Assembly: GCF_022827545.1 (NCBI RefSeq)
Contig: NZ_CP094669.1
Span: forward strand, 4,519,001 to 4,583,000
Direction of reading: 5' to 3'
From: Hymenobacter tibetensis
Lineage (GTDB): Bacteria; Bacteroidota; Bacteroidia; Cytophagales; Hymenobacteraceae
DNA length: 64,000 nt
Shown here piece after piece: positions 34,260 to 43,183 of this stretch. The position numbers were made by a program, and so were the translations under genes. The notes beneath the pieces were generated by a model, which saw only the letters and a list, made by a program, of their open reading frames with translations, was not told the origin of the DNA and did not search any database. The first letter of the stretch is position 1. Every line of letters starts with the position of its first letter.

Positions 34260-34372
34260 GCAGGAAAGGCTATCAGGTTCAGAAGCCGCATATACGCCGC
34301 GTCGGGCCGCTCAGATTGGCAAAGTCCCAACAACGTATGGGCCATTCTTGCCAGGTACGAAAGCGCTAGTCT

Positions 34373-35113
34373 CTACCGCACCCGGTAAGTCATGCCCAAG
34401 CGCAACGTCCGGGAGTAAACAGCTGCATCACTCCCATACAGGCCGCCTTGATAATTGATCAGGCCGTATGAATAGCCCGCCGTTACACCAATTTTCTCGT
34501 ACCAAGCCGTTACCTCCGCGTGCAAACGAACGTCGCCCCGGCTCCGAATAACTTCACTTTGATTGATTTTCCAAGAGGTGCCGTTGTTGTACTCAAAGCT
34601 GCCGCTTCCCTTCTGTTTCACACCGAAGACATACGCCGCCTCCGGCCCAGCTAGCAGGTCTAGGTTCACCGTTCCCACCTGAAATCGATGCCCTGCTCCT
34701 AGGAATGCCGTCAGATTTTGGGTGATTATGGCAATGGTACCGTCAGCTGGATACCAGCTTCTAAACGAACTAAACAGGCTAGAAGAGTAATCCACTTGGT
34801 TGACTGCTGCCTGGCTGCGCATCCGGTCATAGCCTATGTCCAAAGCAAACAGTCCATTGTGTGAGCCAACGTGCTGCATGCGCCCTCCTACCATGAATCC
34901 TGTACCTACTTCCCGGCCATACGAATTAGATGCGAAGCCATTAGGACCCGTACTTAAATAGTCGTTGTAATAGCTGATGGTGGAAACAGAGGCCGCGCCC
35001 TGGCCACTAAACCGAAATAGCCCAAGGCCAGCCCGGCCGTTATATTCTGTGTGCTGCGCAGCGACAGGTCCTGCCAGACCCAGCAGCAGTGGAACTAGTA
35101 TAGTTTTTTTCAT
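34373..35113 (-). CDS. Outer-membrane beta-barrel-like protein, function unknown
   Basis: A 246-residue exported protein. The ATG at 35113 gives a signal peptide (MKKTILVPLLLGLAGPVAAQ). The mature part shows regularly spaced amphipathic strands (GRAGLGLFRFSGQG, VGGRMQHVG, LTAFLGAGHRFQVG, VRLHAEVTAWYEKIGVTAGYSYG) and ends with a strand TLRLGMTYRVR, as expected for a small barrel of 8-10 strands. No enzyme motif is seen. The family is not one I can name. Confidence 0.7.
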   Translation of the reverse strand: MKKTILVPLLLGLAGPVAAQHTEYNGRAGLGLFRFSGQGAASVSTISYYNDYLSTGPNGFASNSYGREVGTGFMVGGRMQHVGSHNGLFALDIGYDRMRSQAAVNQVDYSSSLFSSFRSWYPADGTIAIITQNLTAFLGAGHRFQVGTVNLDLLAGPEAAYVFGVKQKGSGSFEYNNGTSWKINQSEVIRSRGDVRLHAEVTAWYEKIGVTAGYSYGLINYQGGLYGSDAAVYSRTLRLGMTYRVR

Positions 35114-35138
35114 AAAGAGAGGACATAACTGGCCAGAC

Positions 35139-35176
35139 ACAAGAGCGGGCTCTCCTGAAGGAGAGCCCGCTCTTGT
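35139..35176. terminator. Perfect 17-bp hairpin terminator
   Basis: Arms 35139-35155 and 35160-35176 pair fully around TGAA; read on the minus strand it follows the cystathionine gamma-synthase gene by about 50 bp. Confidence 0.8.
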
Positions 35177-35227
35177 AAAAGGTTGCATTACAGCCTCCTG
35201 CTACTTTCAGTTTCGCGCCGCACTTGA

Positions 35228-36367
35228 CTAGCCAATAGCCTGCTTCAGATCCTCAAGCAAATCCTCGATATCCTCGATGCCCACGCTCAAGCGGATCAGC
35301 GAGTCGGAGAGACCGGCTTTGCGGCGCTCCTCGGCCGGAATACTGGCGTGCGTCATAGTAGCAGGATGCCCAGACAGGCTTTCCACACCCCCGAGGCTTT
35401 CAGCTAGCGTGAAGAGTTGCAGCTTTTCGAGCACAGCCACGGCATCTTCTTTTTGGTCGCCTTTTAGTACGAAGGAAATCATACCACCAAAGTCGCGCAT
35501 CTGGCGGGCCGCCGCTTCATGGTTGGGATGGTCAGGGAAACCAGGCCAGAACACTTTTTCCACTTTGGGGTGGGCTTTGAGGTATTCGGCTACGGCGCGG
35601 CCGTTTTCGCAGTGGCGCTGCATCCGAATGTGCAACGTTTTGAGGCCGCGCAGCACCAAGAAGCAGTCTTGTGGGCCAGGAGTACCGCCGCAGGCGTTTT
35701 GCAGGAAGCGCAACCGTTCGTGCAGTTCGTCGTCTTGCACCACTACGGCACCCATCACTACGTCGGAGTGGCCGCCCATGTACTTGGTTAGGGAGTGCAT
35801 CACCATATCAGCTCCCAGGTCTAGGGGAGTTTGCAGGTAGGGCGTAGAGAAGGTGTTATCAACTACCAACAGCGCCCCCGCCTTCTTGGCCACGGCCGAA
35901 GCGGCAGCAATATCAATGACGTTGAGCAGCGGATTGGTAGGCGTTTCCACCCAAATCAGCCTGGTTCGCTCCGTCACAACAGCCTCTACGGCTGCCATAT
36001 CGTGCATCGGCACGAAGTGAAACTTGATGCCGTAGTTGGCGAACACCTTGGTGAAAATGCGGTAAGAACCGCCGTACAAATCGTTGGTGCTGATTACTTC
36101 GTCGCCGGGTTGTAGCAGCTTGATAATAGCATCAATAGCCGCCATACCGGAAGCGAAAGCGAGGCCGTGCTTTCCGTTTTCCAGCGCGGCCACGGCGTTC
36201 TGGAGCTGCGTGCGGGTAGGGTTGTGGGTGCGTGAGTACTCGTAGCCTTTGTGGTCGCCGGGCGAGCGTTGCACATACGTCGAGGTCTGGTAGATAGGCG
36301 TCATGATAGCCCCCGTTTCGGGGTCTGGGTGCACGCCGGCATGAATGGCTTTGGTTCCGAATTTCAT
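35228..36367 (-). CDS. Trans-sulfuration PLP enzyme (cystathionine gamma-synthase / gamma-lyase family)
   Basis: A 379-residue pyridoxal-phosphate enzyme of methionine/cysteine metabolism. The PLP lysine lies in SLTKYMGGHSDVVMG. Other family motifs are YEYSRTHNPTRTQL, FASGMAAIDAII, VETPTNPLLNVIDI, VVDNTFSTPYLQ and ESLGGVESLSGHPATMTH. Length is normal. Synthase and lyase activities are hard to separate by sequence, so either direction of the pathway is possible. A TACCTTTG box on the minus strand at 36410-36417 gives a leader of about 40 nt. Confidence 0.93.
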   Translation of the reverse strand: MKFGTKAIHAGVHPDPETGAIMTPIYQTSTYVQRSPGDHKGYEYSRTHNPTRTQLQNAVAALENGKHGLAFASGMAAIDAIIKLLQPGDEVISTNDLYGGSYRIFTKVFANYGIKFHFVPMHDMAAVEAVVTERTRLIWVETPTNPLLNVIDIAAASAVAKKAGALLVVDNTFSTPYLQTPLDLGADMVMHSLTKYMGGHSDVVMGAVVVQDDELHERLRFLQNACGGTPGPQDCFLVLRGLKTLHIRMQRHCENGRAVAEYLKAHPKVEKVFWPGFPDHPNHEAAARQMRDFGGMISFVLKGDQKEDAVAVLEKLQLFTLAESLGGVESLSGHPATMTHASIPAEERRKAGLSDSLIRLSVGIEDIEDLLEDLKQAIG

Positions 36368-36409
36368 GAGAAGGGTCTTGGAATCTTAAATACTAGGAGG
36401 GTGGAGCGG

Positions 36410-36417
36410 CAAAGGTA
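36410..36417 (-). promoter_or_regulatory. -7 promoter element of the trans-sulfuration gene
   Basis: On the minus strand TACCTTTG matches TAnnTTTG exactly, 42 nt before the ATG at 36367. A good -33 element is not seen. Confidence 0.5.
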
Positions 36418-36583
36418 GAAAGGTTGAAATCTTTCCCACGTGCCTGCTACAACACACGCCGCAAGCGAATGGCCCATTACCCTCCTATTTTATTTTCGGC
36501 AACGCTATCGGCCATACTCACACTCCCACTCCATACTTCTATCTTGCCGGTAAAATCTTATTTTCACTTCTTCCTTTATCTAC

Positions 36584-37507
36584 TTGAAAAAACTATTACT
36601 TCTCCTCTCATTGGCGTGGGTGCCAGTTGCTGGTTTCGCAGCCGTCACGCCCACCGACTCTATCGCTCGTTATAAAGCCGTAGTAGACTCTATGCAGGCC
36701 ACGTTGCACTACGCAACCGGCCGCGTCACGCTGCCAGAAGGCGTGGGCGCCATTACCGTGCCTACCGGCTTCCGCTACCTTGATGCCGCACAAAGCACCC
36801 AGGTACTCACCAAATTCTGGGGCAACCCCAATGGTGAGTCGCTGGGCATGCTGTTTCCAGCCAACAAAGGCCCCCTCGATGAGGGCAGTTGGGCGTTTGT
36901 GGTGGAATACGAACAGATGGGCTACGTAAAAGACGACGCCGAAGACATCGACTACGACGACTTGCTCAAAGACATGCAAGCCGATACCGAGGAAACCAAC
37001 ACGGAACGTGCTGAAGCCGGCTACGAGCCCGTTACGCTGGTAGGCTGGGCCGCCAAGCCCTACTACGACAAAAGCCTGAACGTGCTGCACTGGGCCAAAG
37101 TGCTGAAGTTTGGGGAAGCCACTGAGAACACGCTCAACTACAATGTGCGCCTGCTAGGCCGCAAAGGAGTGCTCAACCTGAACGCCGTGGGCTCCATGGG
37201 CCAGTTGGCAGAAGTGCGCGGCACCATTCCAGCAGTTATCAAAAGTGTCACGTTCACGAAAGGCTTGCAGTACGCCGACTTCAACCCCGAGCTAGACGAA
37301 GTAGCGGCCTACGGCATTGGCGGGCTGGTAGCAGGCAAGGTGCTGGCCAAAATTGGCTTTTTCGCTATAATCTTGAAATTCTGGAAAATCGGTATTGCGT
37401 TGCTTGCTACCGCCTGGACGGCTATCCGGCGCTTCTTCGGAGCTAAAACTACGGAGGAGCCTGCTCTAGCTGGTGGCCCGACTCCGGAGCAAGAGCCGGA
37501 AGCGTAG
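36584..37507 (+). CDS. DUF2167 domain-containing membrane protein
   Basis: A 307-residue protein of the DUF2167 family. The start codon is TTG at 36584: no ATG gives the obvious signal peptide MKKLLLLLSLAWVPVAGFAA. The periplasmic domain covers about residues 30-245 (LPEGVGAITVPTGFRYLDAAQ, GSWAFVVEYEQMGYVKDDDA-like segment, LVGWAAKPYYD). One or two membrane helices follow at about 247-280 (IGGLVAGKVLAKIGFFAIIL), with a short acidic tail after them. Function is unknown; in other bacteria the family is found with stress or tellurite-type gene sets, which are not seen here. Confidence 0.85.
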   Translation: MKKLLLLLSLAWVPVAGFAAVTPTDSIARYKAVVDSMQATLHYATGRVTLPEGVGAITVPTGFRYLDAAQSTQVLTKFWGNPNGESLGMLFPANKGPLDEGSWAFVVEYEQMGYVKDDAEDIDYDDLLKDMQADTEETNTERAEAGYEPVTLVGWAAKPYYDKSLNVLHWAKVLKFGEATENTLNYNVRLLGRKGVLNLNAVGSMGQLAEVRGTIPAVIKSVTFTKGLQYADFNPELDEVAAYGIGGLVAGKVLAKIGFFAIILKFWKIGIALLATAWTAIRRFFGAKTTEEPALAGGPTPEQEPEA

Positions 37508-37537
37508 CCTTAAGCACCATTCTTACGTTCTTACCTT

Positions 37538-37563
37538 CGGGCCGGCTCCACAACGCCGGCCCG
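37538..37563. terminator. Short GC-rich hairpin between DUF2167 and TVP38 genes
   Basis: Arms 37538-37546 and 37555-37563 (CGGGCCGGC and complement) pair over 9 bp and are followed by ATTGTTTTG. It probably ends the DUF2167 transcript, or partly attenuates read-through into the next gene. Confidence 0.65.
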
Positions 37564-37580
37564 ATTGTTTTGTATTGCCT

Positions 37581-38294
37581 ATGGCTTTTCTCCGCGAGCT
37601 TTTCCAAAAGAACGCTTCCACCCTGCTCTCCATGTTTTTGCTGGTCGCACTGCCCGTGTTGGGTAGCTCTACGCTCAGCTACATGTTATACCGCAACCAA
37701 GCCTTATTAGAGCATCTCACGCTCGGCCAAAGCTTGGTCTACTTCGGCATTATTGCCTTCACAATGGCCTTTGCCATTACTCCTACCACCTTTGTGGCCC
37801 TGGTTACGGGCTTTTACCTGGGGTGGGCTGGCCTACCGGGCATGGTGCTGGCCTACGCGCTGGCTTCGCTGGCCGGATACCAAGTAGCAGCCTCCCTCGA
37901 CCACGGTAAGATGTTGCAGTTTCTGCACCATTTCCCTAAAGCCGACGCCGTCATGCGGGAACTGAAGCAGGATAGCTGGCAACTTATCATTCTGACACGC
38001 ATTTCGCCGGTGCTCCCTTTCGCCCTCATGACGTTCGTGCTGGCCGTCATGCGGGTGGATCGTCGCCGCTTTTTGCTGGCCTCCGTGGTGGGCATGCTGC
38101 CCCGTAGCTTGTTTTTTTACTGGCTTGGTACCAAAGCGCAGGATGTTTTCGCTTTGCTCAAAGACCCTGATACAGGCACGGCCGGCAAACTACTCGTTAT
38201 TGCCTTAGTGGCTATATCCTTGTTCGGGCTGTATTTCCTATTCAACCGTGCTCTGAAACGCGCCTTGGGCGGCAACAGCACCAACAAACAGTAA
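37581..38294 (+). CDS. TVP38/TMEM64 (VTT domain) family membrane protein
   Basis: A 237-residue inner-membrane protein. The ATG at 37581 is chosen because it directly precedes the first membrane segment. About six hydrophobic helices are visible. The VTT (DedA-like) core contains FTMAFAITPTTFVALVTGFYLG, LASLAGYQVAASL, and ILTRISPVLPFALMTFVLAV with the conserved Arg and Pro. Members are related to DedA and eukaryotic lipid scramblases. The gene is on the same strand as DUF2167, 73 bp away, with a hairpin between them. Confidence 0.88.
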   Translation: MAFLRELFQKNASTLLSMFLLVALPVLGSSTLSYMLYRNQALLEHLTLGQSLVYFGIIAFTMAFAITPTTFVALVTGFYLGWAGLPGMVLAYALASLAGYQVAASLDHGKMLQFLHHFPKADAVMRELKQDSWQLIILTRISPVLPFALMTFVLAVMRVDRRRFLLASVVGMLPRSLFFYWLGTKAQDVFALLKDPDTGTAGKLLVIALVAISLFGLYFLFNRALKRALGGNSTNKQ

Positions 38295-38366
38295 AAAATT
38301 TAAAACTGACTTTCAATGGCTTGCGCCTCTACCAGCCAAAATTTGCAGCCAATTACAGCAAGGAGC

Positions 38367-38398
38367 TTGCTGAATCGAAATTTAAGCTGTTATCTTTG
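38367..38398 (+). promoter_or_regulatory. Promoter of tRNA-Arg
   Basis: TTG at 38367-38369, 21 nt, TATCTTTG at 38391-38398: both elements and the spacing fit the Bacteroidota consensus. The start site would be about 16 nt before the tRNA. Confidence 0.65.
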
Positions 38399-38417
38399 TG
38401 CTCCGCAAAGGAAAAAG

Positions 38418-38491
38418 GGTTGTGTAGCTCAATTGGATAGAGCATCTGACTACGAATCAGAAGGTTTAAGGTTCGACTCCTTACACGACCA
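38418..38491 (+). tRNA. tRNA-Arg (anticodon ACG)
   Basis: A 74-nt canonical cloverleaf. The acceptor stem GGTTGTG pairs with CACGACC (one G-U), the D arm is GCTC...GAGC, the anticodon stem TCTGA/TCAGA encloses loop CTACGAA with anticodon ACG at 38452-38454, and the T arm AAGG-region carries GTTCGACTC. Discriminator is A; CCA is not fully encoded. ACG is expected to be edited to ICG and to read CGU, CGC and CGA. Confidence 0.96.
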
Positions 38492-38492
38492 C

Positions 38493-38529
38493 AAAAAAAG
38501 CCCTCAGCATCACGCTGAGGGCTTTTTTT
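38493..38529. terminator. Terminator of tRNA-Arg
   Basis: Arms 38493-38508 and 38514-38529 pair over 16 bp with A7 and T7 ends, directly after the tRNA. Confidence 0.9.
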
Positions 38530-38763
38530 TATCAGTTGACGTTTTTACTGAAAAACGCCAGTTGACCTCACCATGCTGATACGTCGCCTGAATCTGAATA
38601 AATCAGCACTCTGTGTTAGCAGGCTTGGCTGAATTGAAGCAGTTTTGCGTTTCTAGAAGCCCACACTGGCCTTACCTAACTCCTCTATTTAAGCTAAGGC
38701 AACTCTTTGTTTAGCTACTGGCGGCGCTTTAGTTGCGCGCCGATTGAAGCCATAGAGAGGGCG

Positions 38764-41535
38764 TTACTTAGTTACAGCCGGTTTCACGTTTCGATACGCA
38801 GAGTATCCGCCGCCGTTTTCAGTGGCCCGCAAAACTATATGGTCGCCGTTGTCTAATTCTAACACCCGGGCCTGGCCGCAGTTGTTCCCGTACCCATATG
38901 GATCCATGTTTTGTGAATTGAAGCCAGGCCCGTTGTCCTGTTGCCGGCCAAATTCCATTACGAAGTTACCGTCCTGGTCGTACACGGTGGTGGCATTGCT
39001 CTTGTACTTCGAGAATTGCCCGTCCTGGAACACGTAGCATAGTTTGCCGGCAATGTCTAACCCGGCCGAGAAGTGGCCGCCAAACACTTTGTCTGTCGTG
39101 ATGTCGGGCCAGTAGCCCGGCACGTTGTATATCCCTGGGCTTACTTCGGTTTTCATGACCTTGTTGGGCAGCAACAGCTTGAACCACCCCGATACGCCCG
39201 GCTTCAGATAGCCTAGGTGGTGGCACCCCAGCGGCCTGTAAGCCGTTTCCATGCCAGCGAATGCCCCATTCGGAAACTGCGGGCACGTGTACTGACGATT
39301 CCACCCGGGCACGGGTAACGGCGTTTTGCCTTCCTGCCCTACTGCCTGCGTGAGTTCATCGAGCACAACCACTTGCTTTCCGAAAATAGGGAAGCCGTTG
39401 GCATCATTGGCCAAATCAACAAAAGGGCGGAACAGCACGCGGGTCCGCCAGCCCTGGCCCCGCACGAAGTGGTTCTCGAAGGTTCTGATGCCCTCTGGAT
39501 ACAAGGTCCAAGTGCGGCCTGTGTTAGGCTCGAAATCAAACCATTGTGAACTCCGAATTGGAGCGCTGCCATCTTCCGGCAGCTTGATCATCTCGCACTG
39601 ATAGCCCGGTGTGTTTGGCATGCCGTTCGGATACGGACCTTTGTTGGGCTCATTGAACCGAGTATCCTGGCAGAAGATGACGGTGCTCTTGCGCCGGCCA
39701 TCCTTCGACGTATACGTTTGGGCACAGTGCGGCGAGAGTAGGTACTTGGGCAAGAGCAAGCGCCAGTTCCGGACGATGCTGAACGAGCGGATATTGCTCC
39801 AATTCCCTTGCATCAAGTACATCTCGGCGTGCAAGTGGCTCTTTTGGGCTTTGTCGAAAGCGAGGTTGAAAAAATCCGGTAGATAACCAATCCGGTCTGC
39901 TTTCAGGTGTTGCGTCATCGTGGCGTTCCAGTGCTTGATTTCGAAACCGCCGGGGTTACCTAGCCAGATACTACCATCTGGAGCACGCGCACTAAAAGAA
40001 ACGTAATTCTCCCAGTCGCCATCCTGTAGTGGCTCGTGGTTGAGCAGCGTGTAGGTGTTGTCGGTGACTACGGCGGTTGCCGTGTTGCCACCTGCCGCAC
40101 CGTGCGCAAATTGCTCGACCCCGGCTGAGTTCAGCTTCACATATTGCATTCTCGTGCCGCTGACCCCAACCAACACGCCATTATCCGCCTCGCCCATTAC
40201 ACCGGCCAGGAATGGAATGGCGGTTACCTGAACCTGCTTGAAATTTGGGGCAGCGGGGTTCGTGCTTTGATTGACAAACTTGATGAGTTTGGTTGTGGTC
40301 CGCTTGGTATACGGCACGCTGTAGTCCTCGCCGCACACCACCCAAAGAGCTCCATCAGGCGTGAACGCCATGCGCCGCGGCATGTCAATCGAAATAGTCT
40401 GGATGACCGCATTGTTGGGGAATCTGCGAATCTCGATGCGGTCAAGCTTGTCGCACGAAATGGCTACCAATTTGTTGGCTCCTTTTTCGGCGGCAATACC
40501 GGAATTCTTCCACGTGTTGACGAACTCTTCCCGACGATTTTTCCAGAGCCCCTCATTGCCAGGGTTAGGCACTTGATGACCTTCCCAAGCCATTACTTTT
40601 CGCAACATCGTGTGGTCGGCGTATCCTACAAGGTCTTTACCGCCCTTGATTTCAACCGGAAGCTGCGTGGCCAAGTCGAACACCCCAACATATTTCTGGG
40701 TGTAGGTCAGGCGGGCGTTGTTGTTCAATAAGGCGAATACATGCGTACCATTGGTGGCCACATCGTAGCACTCCGAGTTGATATCGGTTCTAATTGCCCG
40801 CCGACGGTTGATTTCTTTCCACGGATGCACCACCAAAAGCGGGGCGTTTTCATTGAACCCCTTGGCGCATACCAACCCGTAGGTACCGCTGGCTGCCGCC
40901 CGGTAGGCGTTGTACCCACTTTCGGGGAACACCGAGTATCTGGGGTCGGCCGTGGTGCTACCGAGGACGCCCAGATAGTTGATGGTCCACTGACTGCGGC
41001 TTTTAGTGGCCGGCCGTACTACGGGTTTCAGGTGCCAAGCCGGCTTGTAGGGCTCGGCCGCGAAGGAACGGTCACCACCACCAAAGTCACCGAGGAAGAC
41101 GGCGGCGCGCCGAAAGTTGCCGCGGCCCAAGTAAGATGCTTTAAGCCAGTGCGCGTTGGCCGGCACCGTTCCCTTATTCCGGAAGGCACCGTTGCCGAAG
41201 TGCCCGACGTACTTCTTGTTGATGTCGTAATAATTCCCAACGTAGATATCGATGTTGGACGTCACTACCTTACCGGGAATTACGCGCATAAAGCCGCTAA
41301 TCGTGAAATCAGCCTTACCGTCACCAAACTCGTGGTGATAATTCTCGTTGCCACCGAGTGCCCAGCCGACCTTTGTTGCAGGGTCGTCGTGCCACAGCAA
41401 GTTGTCTCCTTCCACCGGCAGGGTTTTCGCTGTCCTGACAACGGGTGCGGGCGCCGCCTTGCTTTTGCTGCGAACGTGGTAGGTGCTCCCAGCCGGGGGG
41501 GCAGGCAACGGGGCTTGCGTTACTTGTTGTTGCAT
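38764..41535 (-). CDS. Large orphan protein with propeller-like segments, function unknown
   Basis: A 923-residue protein that I cannot place in a family. There is no signal peptide; the first 50 residues are Gln/Pro/Ala-rich and look flexible. Residues about 55-170 look like a beta-sandwich (DIYVGNYYDINKKYVGHFG, then WLKASYLGRGNFRRAAVFLG). From about 200 to 640 there are repeats with propeller/NHL-like character (MPRRMAFTPDGALWVVCGED, VSFSARAPDGSIWLGNPGGF). The C-terminal third is rich in Gly, Asn, Tyr and Trp (YLKPGVSGWFKLLLPNKVM, GQARVLELDNGDHIVLRATE), as in extracellular or tail-fibre-like proteins. It lies just after the tRNA-Arg terminator and opens the accessory region. No neighbour gives a function. 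Confidence 0.75.
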   Translation of the reverse strand: MQQQVTQAPLPAPPAGSTYHVRSKSKAAPAPVVRTAKTLPVEGDNLLWHDDPATKVGWALGGNENYHHEFGDGKADFTISGFMRVIPGKVVTSNIDIYVGNYYDINKKYVGHFGNGAFRNKGTVPANAHWLKASYLGRGNFRRAAVFLGDFGGGDRSFAAEPYKPAWHLKPVVRPATKSRSQWTINYLGVLGSTTADPRYSVFPESGYNAYRAAASGTYGLVCAKGFNENAPLLVVHPWKEINRRRAIRTDINSECYDVATNGTHVFALLNNNARLTYTQKYVGVFDLATQLPVEIKGGKDLVGYADHTMLRKVMAWEGHQVPNPGNEGLWKNRREEFVNTWKNSGIAAEKGANKLVAISCDKLDRIEIRRFPNNAVIQTISIDMPRRMAFTPDGALWVVCGEDYSVPYTKRTTTKLIKFVNQSTNPAAPNFKQVQVTAIPFLAGVMGEADNGVLVGVSGTRMQYVKLNSAGVEQFAHGAAGGNTATAVVTDNTYTLLNHEPLQDGDWENYVSFSARAPDGSIWLGNPGGFEIKHWNATMTQHLKADRIGYLPDFFNLAFDKAQKSHLHAEMYLMQGNWSNIRSFSIVRNWRLLLPKYLLSPHCAQTYTSKDGRRKSTVIFCQDTRFNEPNKGPYPNGMPNTPGYQCEMIKLPEDGSAPIRSSQWFDFEPNTGRTWTLYPEGIRTFENHFVRGQGWRTRVLFRPFVDLANDANGFPIFGKQVVVLDELTQAVGQEGKTPLPVPGWNRQYTCPQFPNGAFAGMETAYRPLGCHHLGYLKPGVSGWFKLLLPNKVMKTEVSPGIYNVPGYWPDITTDKVFGGHFSAGLDIAGKLCYVFQDGQFSKYKSNATTVYDQDGNFVMEFGRQQDNGPGFNSQNMDPYGYGNNCGQARVLELDNGDHIVLRATENGGGYSAYRNVKPAVTK

Positions 41536-41851
41536 GGTGCGTGCGGAAGGTTAGGGCTGTAGCAGCGTGAAGGTAAACGCGAAGTCGCACTCCTGGATGC
41601 CGTTTCAACTCAGGGTCTGCGTTTCCGGTATGCGTACTCCACTAGCGTTTTCTAACGTGGCAACGTGGTCCGGTAGTTCAGCCAGCCGAGCGAGGCCGGT
41701 TACGAGCATCAAGCACCGTGCAGATAAGCAGCAGCTACCTATTTGGCCTGCGGAGCCATGTAGGCACTTGCTGGTGGTTGTCGCTAAGAGTCTGGCCGCT
41801 TGACTTACTTGCTGGTGGCGCGCCACTAGCTGCCGGTAGTTTGGAAAGCTT
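41536..41851. other. Intergenic region with one palindrome
   Basis: 316 bp. The only structure is a 20-bp near-palindrome at 41811-41830 (GCTGGTGGCG followed by CGCCACTAGC) just beyond the esterase stop, a possible terminator. The open frames here (78 and 73 codons) overlap each other on opposite strands and lack protein-like pattern. Confidence 0.35.
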
Positions 41852-43183
41852 TTACTCTCGCTTCAAGCGAAGCACACCCGGAATCTGTACTTGAGCGGGC
41901 AATACTCCGGTACGAGCAAAGTCAGCCCATAGCGTACGTACTTGCTGCCCTGCTTGGTGGATAGGGTCCCAGTTGGCATGAGCGAGTAGTGGCGTAGCGC
42001 CCCAGCTGGCTTGCGTGCCTAGCAGCAGCGGCAAATCAACAGTATGCGCAGCTCCAAACGTGTCACCTGCGGGTTGGAAGAGCATCAGAAAGTGGTACGC
42101 ACGGCCGCCAGCCCGGGCGTGCCGCTGGGCAAATGCTTCAGCCGGCTTCAGGTAGATCATGCCTGAGGTGACGCGTACCAACAAGCGCGAAAGCAGGGTA
42201 CCAACGAACGACAGCCGCCGTAGCCAGTGGAATTTCGGGTCTATGGCGGCAAAGAATCGGGTTTCCTCGGCGGTAGCGCCAATCAGCACGTCCACTTGGG
42301 GAGCTACTGCCTCCCAGGCCTGCTCTATTTCAGACTCGGCGGGCAAGGGAAAAGCTCCGTATTGGGTGCCGAAGGGCATGCCACTTTTCAGCCCAAATCG
42401 GCGTACGGCTTTGTTGACAGCAGTTTCGCGCGCCAGCACTTCGTCGATGGAGGCAGTGGCGGGGAACGTGCCTATTGCGGCGGCCATGGCTTGGATCATA
42501 GGCTGGCGGTTGCGCGCGAGGCCTAGGGGGGCACTGTGCATGATAACGCGCCGGAACAAACCCGCAGCTCCTTCCGAAACCATGAGGTGCGCAATGGCAT
42601 CCGCGCCGGATGAGTGCCCGAGTAGGGTTACCAAGTTTGGATTGCCCCCACATGCGGCAATGTTGCGCTGCACCCACCGCAAGGCTTCCAGCAGATCTAA
42701 TAATCCTAAGTTAGGCGGAGTTCCACCTTCACTGCCCAAAAATCCTAGCAGCCCCAATCGGTACGTAACGGCCACCACTACCACCCGCTGCTCGCTCACG
42801 AGGGCCGCAGGGTCGTACAGGGGCACGTCGCCGGCACCGGTTACGTACGAGCCCCCATGCACCCATAGTAGCACGGGCAGAAATTCCGCTGGCTGCCGCT
42901 CAGCCGGCACCGTGACCGACAGCCGCAGACAGTCCTCGTCGAAAATAGCATCGGTATAGAAGTCTCCGAAGGCCAGGGCCAGCCGAGGGTCGGCCACTTG
43001 GGGACACGCGGGAGCCGGCGCAGTGGCGAGAATAGGTGTAACTGAAGGCGGCTCGGCTACGCAGGGCTTGAACCGCTCGGCGCGCGCATAACGGATTCCG
43101 GAAGCCCGCACCACTTCTCCATCACGCCACCCGATAATAAGGCCGGCTGGAGCATGAAATTGGGGAGGCTCGGTTGAAGGCAT
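41852..43183 (-). CDS. Type-B carboxylesterase/lipase family protein
   Basis: A 443-residue alpha/beta-hydrolase. The oxyanion-hole segment LLWVHGGSYVTGAG is at about 105-118, and the nucleophile is Ser191 in GHSSGA (the usual form is GESAGG, so this is a variant). The acidic residue is expected in IGATAEETRFF and the His in AAHTVDLPLLLG, the counterpart of the family GxxHxxDLP motif. There is no signal peptide. Substrate is unknown; the family hydrolyses esters of small alcohols. A decayed copy of its C-terminal half lies about 3 kb upstream (minus strand) at 45096-45640. Confidence 0.88.
   Translation of the reverse strand: MPSTEPPQFHAPAGLIIGWRDGEVVRASGIRYARAERFKPCVAEPPSVTPILATAPAPACPQVADPRLALAFGDFYTDAIFDEDCLRLSVTVPAERQPAEFLPVLLWVHGGSYVTGAGDVPLYDPAALVSEQRVVVVAVTYRLGLLGFLGSEGGTPPNLGLLDLLEALRWVQRNIAACGGNPNLVTLLGHSSGADAIAHLMVSEGAAGLFRRVIMHSAPLGLARNRQPMIQAMAAAIGTFPATASIDEVLARETAVNKAVRRFGLKSGMPFGTQYGAFPLPAESEIEQAWEAVAPQVDVLIGATAEETRFFAAIDPKFHWLRRLSFVGTLLSRLLVRVTSGMIYLKPAEAFAQRHARAGGRAYHFLMLFQPAGDTFGAAHTVDLPLLLGTQASWGATPLLAHANWDPIHQAGQQVRTLWADFARTGVLPAQVQIPGVLRLKRE

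Noticed and set aside
38764..41535. Orphan as evidence of a prophage
   Set aside because: No capsid, terminase, portal or integrase gene is nearby, so a prophage call is not supported.
41567..41826. Two overlapping frames (78 and 73 codons) between the orphan and the esterase
   Set aside because: They lie on opposite strands over the same bases, and neither has a recognisable pattern.
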